DNA of 64,000 bases from Bremerella sp. P1. GTDB taxonomy: Bacteria; Planctomycetota; Planctomycetia; Pirellulales; Pirellulaceae. This document shows, one piece after another, positions 63,252-64,000 of the stretch; position 1 is the first letter of the stretch; every line of letters starts with the position of its first letter. The DNA lies in NCBI RefSeq assembly GCF_028748185.1, contig NZ_CP118164.1, positions 3,807,814-3,871,813 on the forward strand, read 5' to 3'. The notes beneath the pieces were generated by a model. That model made no database searches, was not told where the DNA came from, and was given only the letters and a program-made list of their open reading frames with translations. The position numbers and the translations under genes are program-made.

Positions 63252-63554
63252 AGACTCTCTCCTGGACGTTGGAAGAAGTTTGTTGGGTCGCGGCGAGCCG
63301 ATGGAAATTCGTGCTGGCGTGCTCGGGGCAACTGAACTATTTAAAAGGGGCTGAAACGAGATTTAGAGAGTTCGCTTCCATCTGATCGATGATGCTTTTT
63401 CGCAACATGTGGTGATCAGCTTTCTGCGGTAAACCTCTCTGAAGGAGAGAGATGACGAGTGTCCTTGCTAATTAAAAACGTAGGTTACGTCTGATCTCGA
63501 GGTCGGAAAAACCTTTCAGATTGCGCGAAATGTGGACACGAATTTGGGAAGAGC
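63252..63554. other. Divergent intergenic region
   Basis: 303 bp between the VWA gene (minus) and the ATP-grasp gene (plus). It is somewhat AT-richer, with no repeat or gene seen. Promoters for both must lie here. Confidence 0.35.
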
Positions 63555-64000
63555 ATGGTACAGCGAATCGGATTGATCGGTGCTAGTTGCCGAGCCATGG
63601 CCGCATCTCTTGTGCGTGGCGGGTTTTCCGTCACCGCTGCCGATATGTTTGCCGACTATGACTTGGGGCAGATCGGTGAGGTCAAGGGCTTGCGCAACTA
63701 TCCCTGGTCGGCTCGAAGATGGCTGCGCGAGACGGAACTGGATGCTTGGTGCTACACAGGTGGGCTAGAGAATTACCCCCGGTTAATCGAGCGGATGGCC
63801 GCCGAGAAGCGGTTGCTGGGTAATTCGCCGCAGACACTGCGAATGGTTCGCGATCCGTTCTGGCTGGCGGACTTAGCAAAACGCTATGGTTTTGAATTTC
63901 CGGAAACGTGTCGTGTTCATGATCCGGACTATGATCCCATCCATCCCAGGCCAAGTGATCAGTGGCTGCTCAAGCCGTATCGATCGGCCGGCGGATTAAA
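63555..64000 (+). CDS. N-terminus of an ATP-grasp protein (partial)
   Basis: The frame from the ATG at 63555 is open to the window edge (148 codons). It starts VQRIGLIGASCRAMAASLVR, then GFSVTAADMFADYDL, a pre-ATP-grasp Rossmann-like domain. It continues to DQWLLKPYRSAGGL, the start of the ATP-binding lid. An ATP-grasp gene of this kind is found next to fae and mtd genes in the C1 clusters of methylotrophs; the link is an inference from position. Shine-Dalgarno is GGGAAG with a short spacer. Confidence 0.75.
   Translation, partial: MVQRIGLIGASCRAMAASLVRGGFSVTAADMFADYDLGQIGEVKGLRNYPWSARRWLRETELDAWCYTGGLENYPRLIERMAAEKRLLGNSPQTLRMVRDPFWLADLAKRYGFEFPETCRVHDPDYDPIHPRPSDQWLLKPYRSAGGL

Noticed and set aside
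1-64000. CRISPR array, prophage, toxin-antitoxin or restriction system
   Set aside because: No regularly spaced direct repeats, integrase, phage structural genes or paired small toxin-antitoxin genes were seen.

Overview
The window looks like a chromosomal segment of a planctomycete, most likely a marine Pirellulaceae member near Blastopirellula/Bremerella. The support is protein content rather than a database match: formaldehyde-activating enzyme plus an Mtd-type dehydrogenase (tetrahydromethanopterin C1 metabolism), a secreted protein with an LEPR-XLL-like N-terminus and dockerin-like repeats, a Ser/Thr kinase with a receiver-like tail, a Tad-type von Willebrand protein, and many small secreted or membrane proteins of no obvious family. 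Most genes are housekeeping genes.

Layout. 1-11.2 kb: a minus-strand translation block, thrS - infC - rpmI - rplT - pheS - pheT, interrupted between infC and rpmI by a GT2 glycosyltransferase and two plus-strand genes (membrane protein, GT4 glycosyltransferase). tRNA-Val and a Bcp peroxiredoxin lie upstream of thrS. 11.6-18.3 kb: LEPR-XLL/dockerin protein, SlyX, transketolase and a 799-aa coiled-coil protein. 18.4-24.4 kb: ferredoxin-trkA-trkH, a LecA-like secreted protein and a SLC13-type transporter. 24.4-28.5 kb: SppA, a sugar-phosphate isomerase-like protein, a zinc-ribbon-like protein and a sirtuin, with several palindromic repeats between genes. 28.6-38 kb: a GntP permease, CtpA protease, MMPL transporter and glutamine synthetase, all carrying single-base frame breaks, followed by an IS element. 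38-44.5 kb: mtnA-ald, der, family-4 uracil-DNA glycosylase, kinase/pseudo-receiver. 44.8-52 kb: glmU N-terminal domain, prs, a GroES-like gene, rplY-pth-rpsF-ssb-rplI-dnaB, and a probable structured RNA before dnaB. 52-59.4 kb: arginyl/leucyl transferase, membrane protein, FAD oxidoreductase, then two adjacent genes that together make one Omp85/BamA protein. 59.5-64 kb: mtd and fae, a Tad/VWA protein and the start of an ATP-grasp gene.

The strongest unusual observations are these. (1) BamA appears split into a five-POTRA periplasmic protein and a separately secreted barrel, with the break inside POTRA5. (2) A 968-bp IS sits exactly in the 5-nt loop of a REP-like hairpin, and the loop sequence is the target duplication. 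(3) The kinase's receiver domain has lost its phospho-acceptor Asp and its Lys. (4) infC has no ATG, GTG or TTG start at the right place and probably uses ATC. (5) Nine single-base indels fall within 8.7 kb and almost none elsewhere, which suggests a low-quality sequence patch more than real gene decay.
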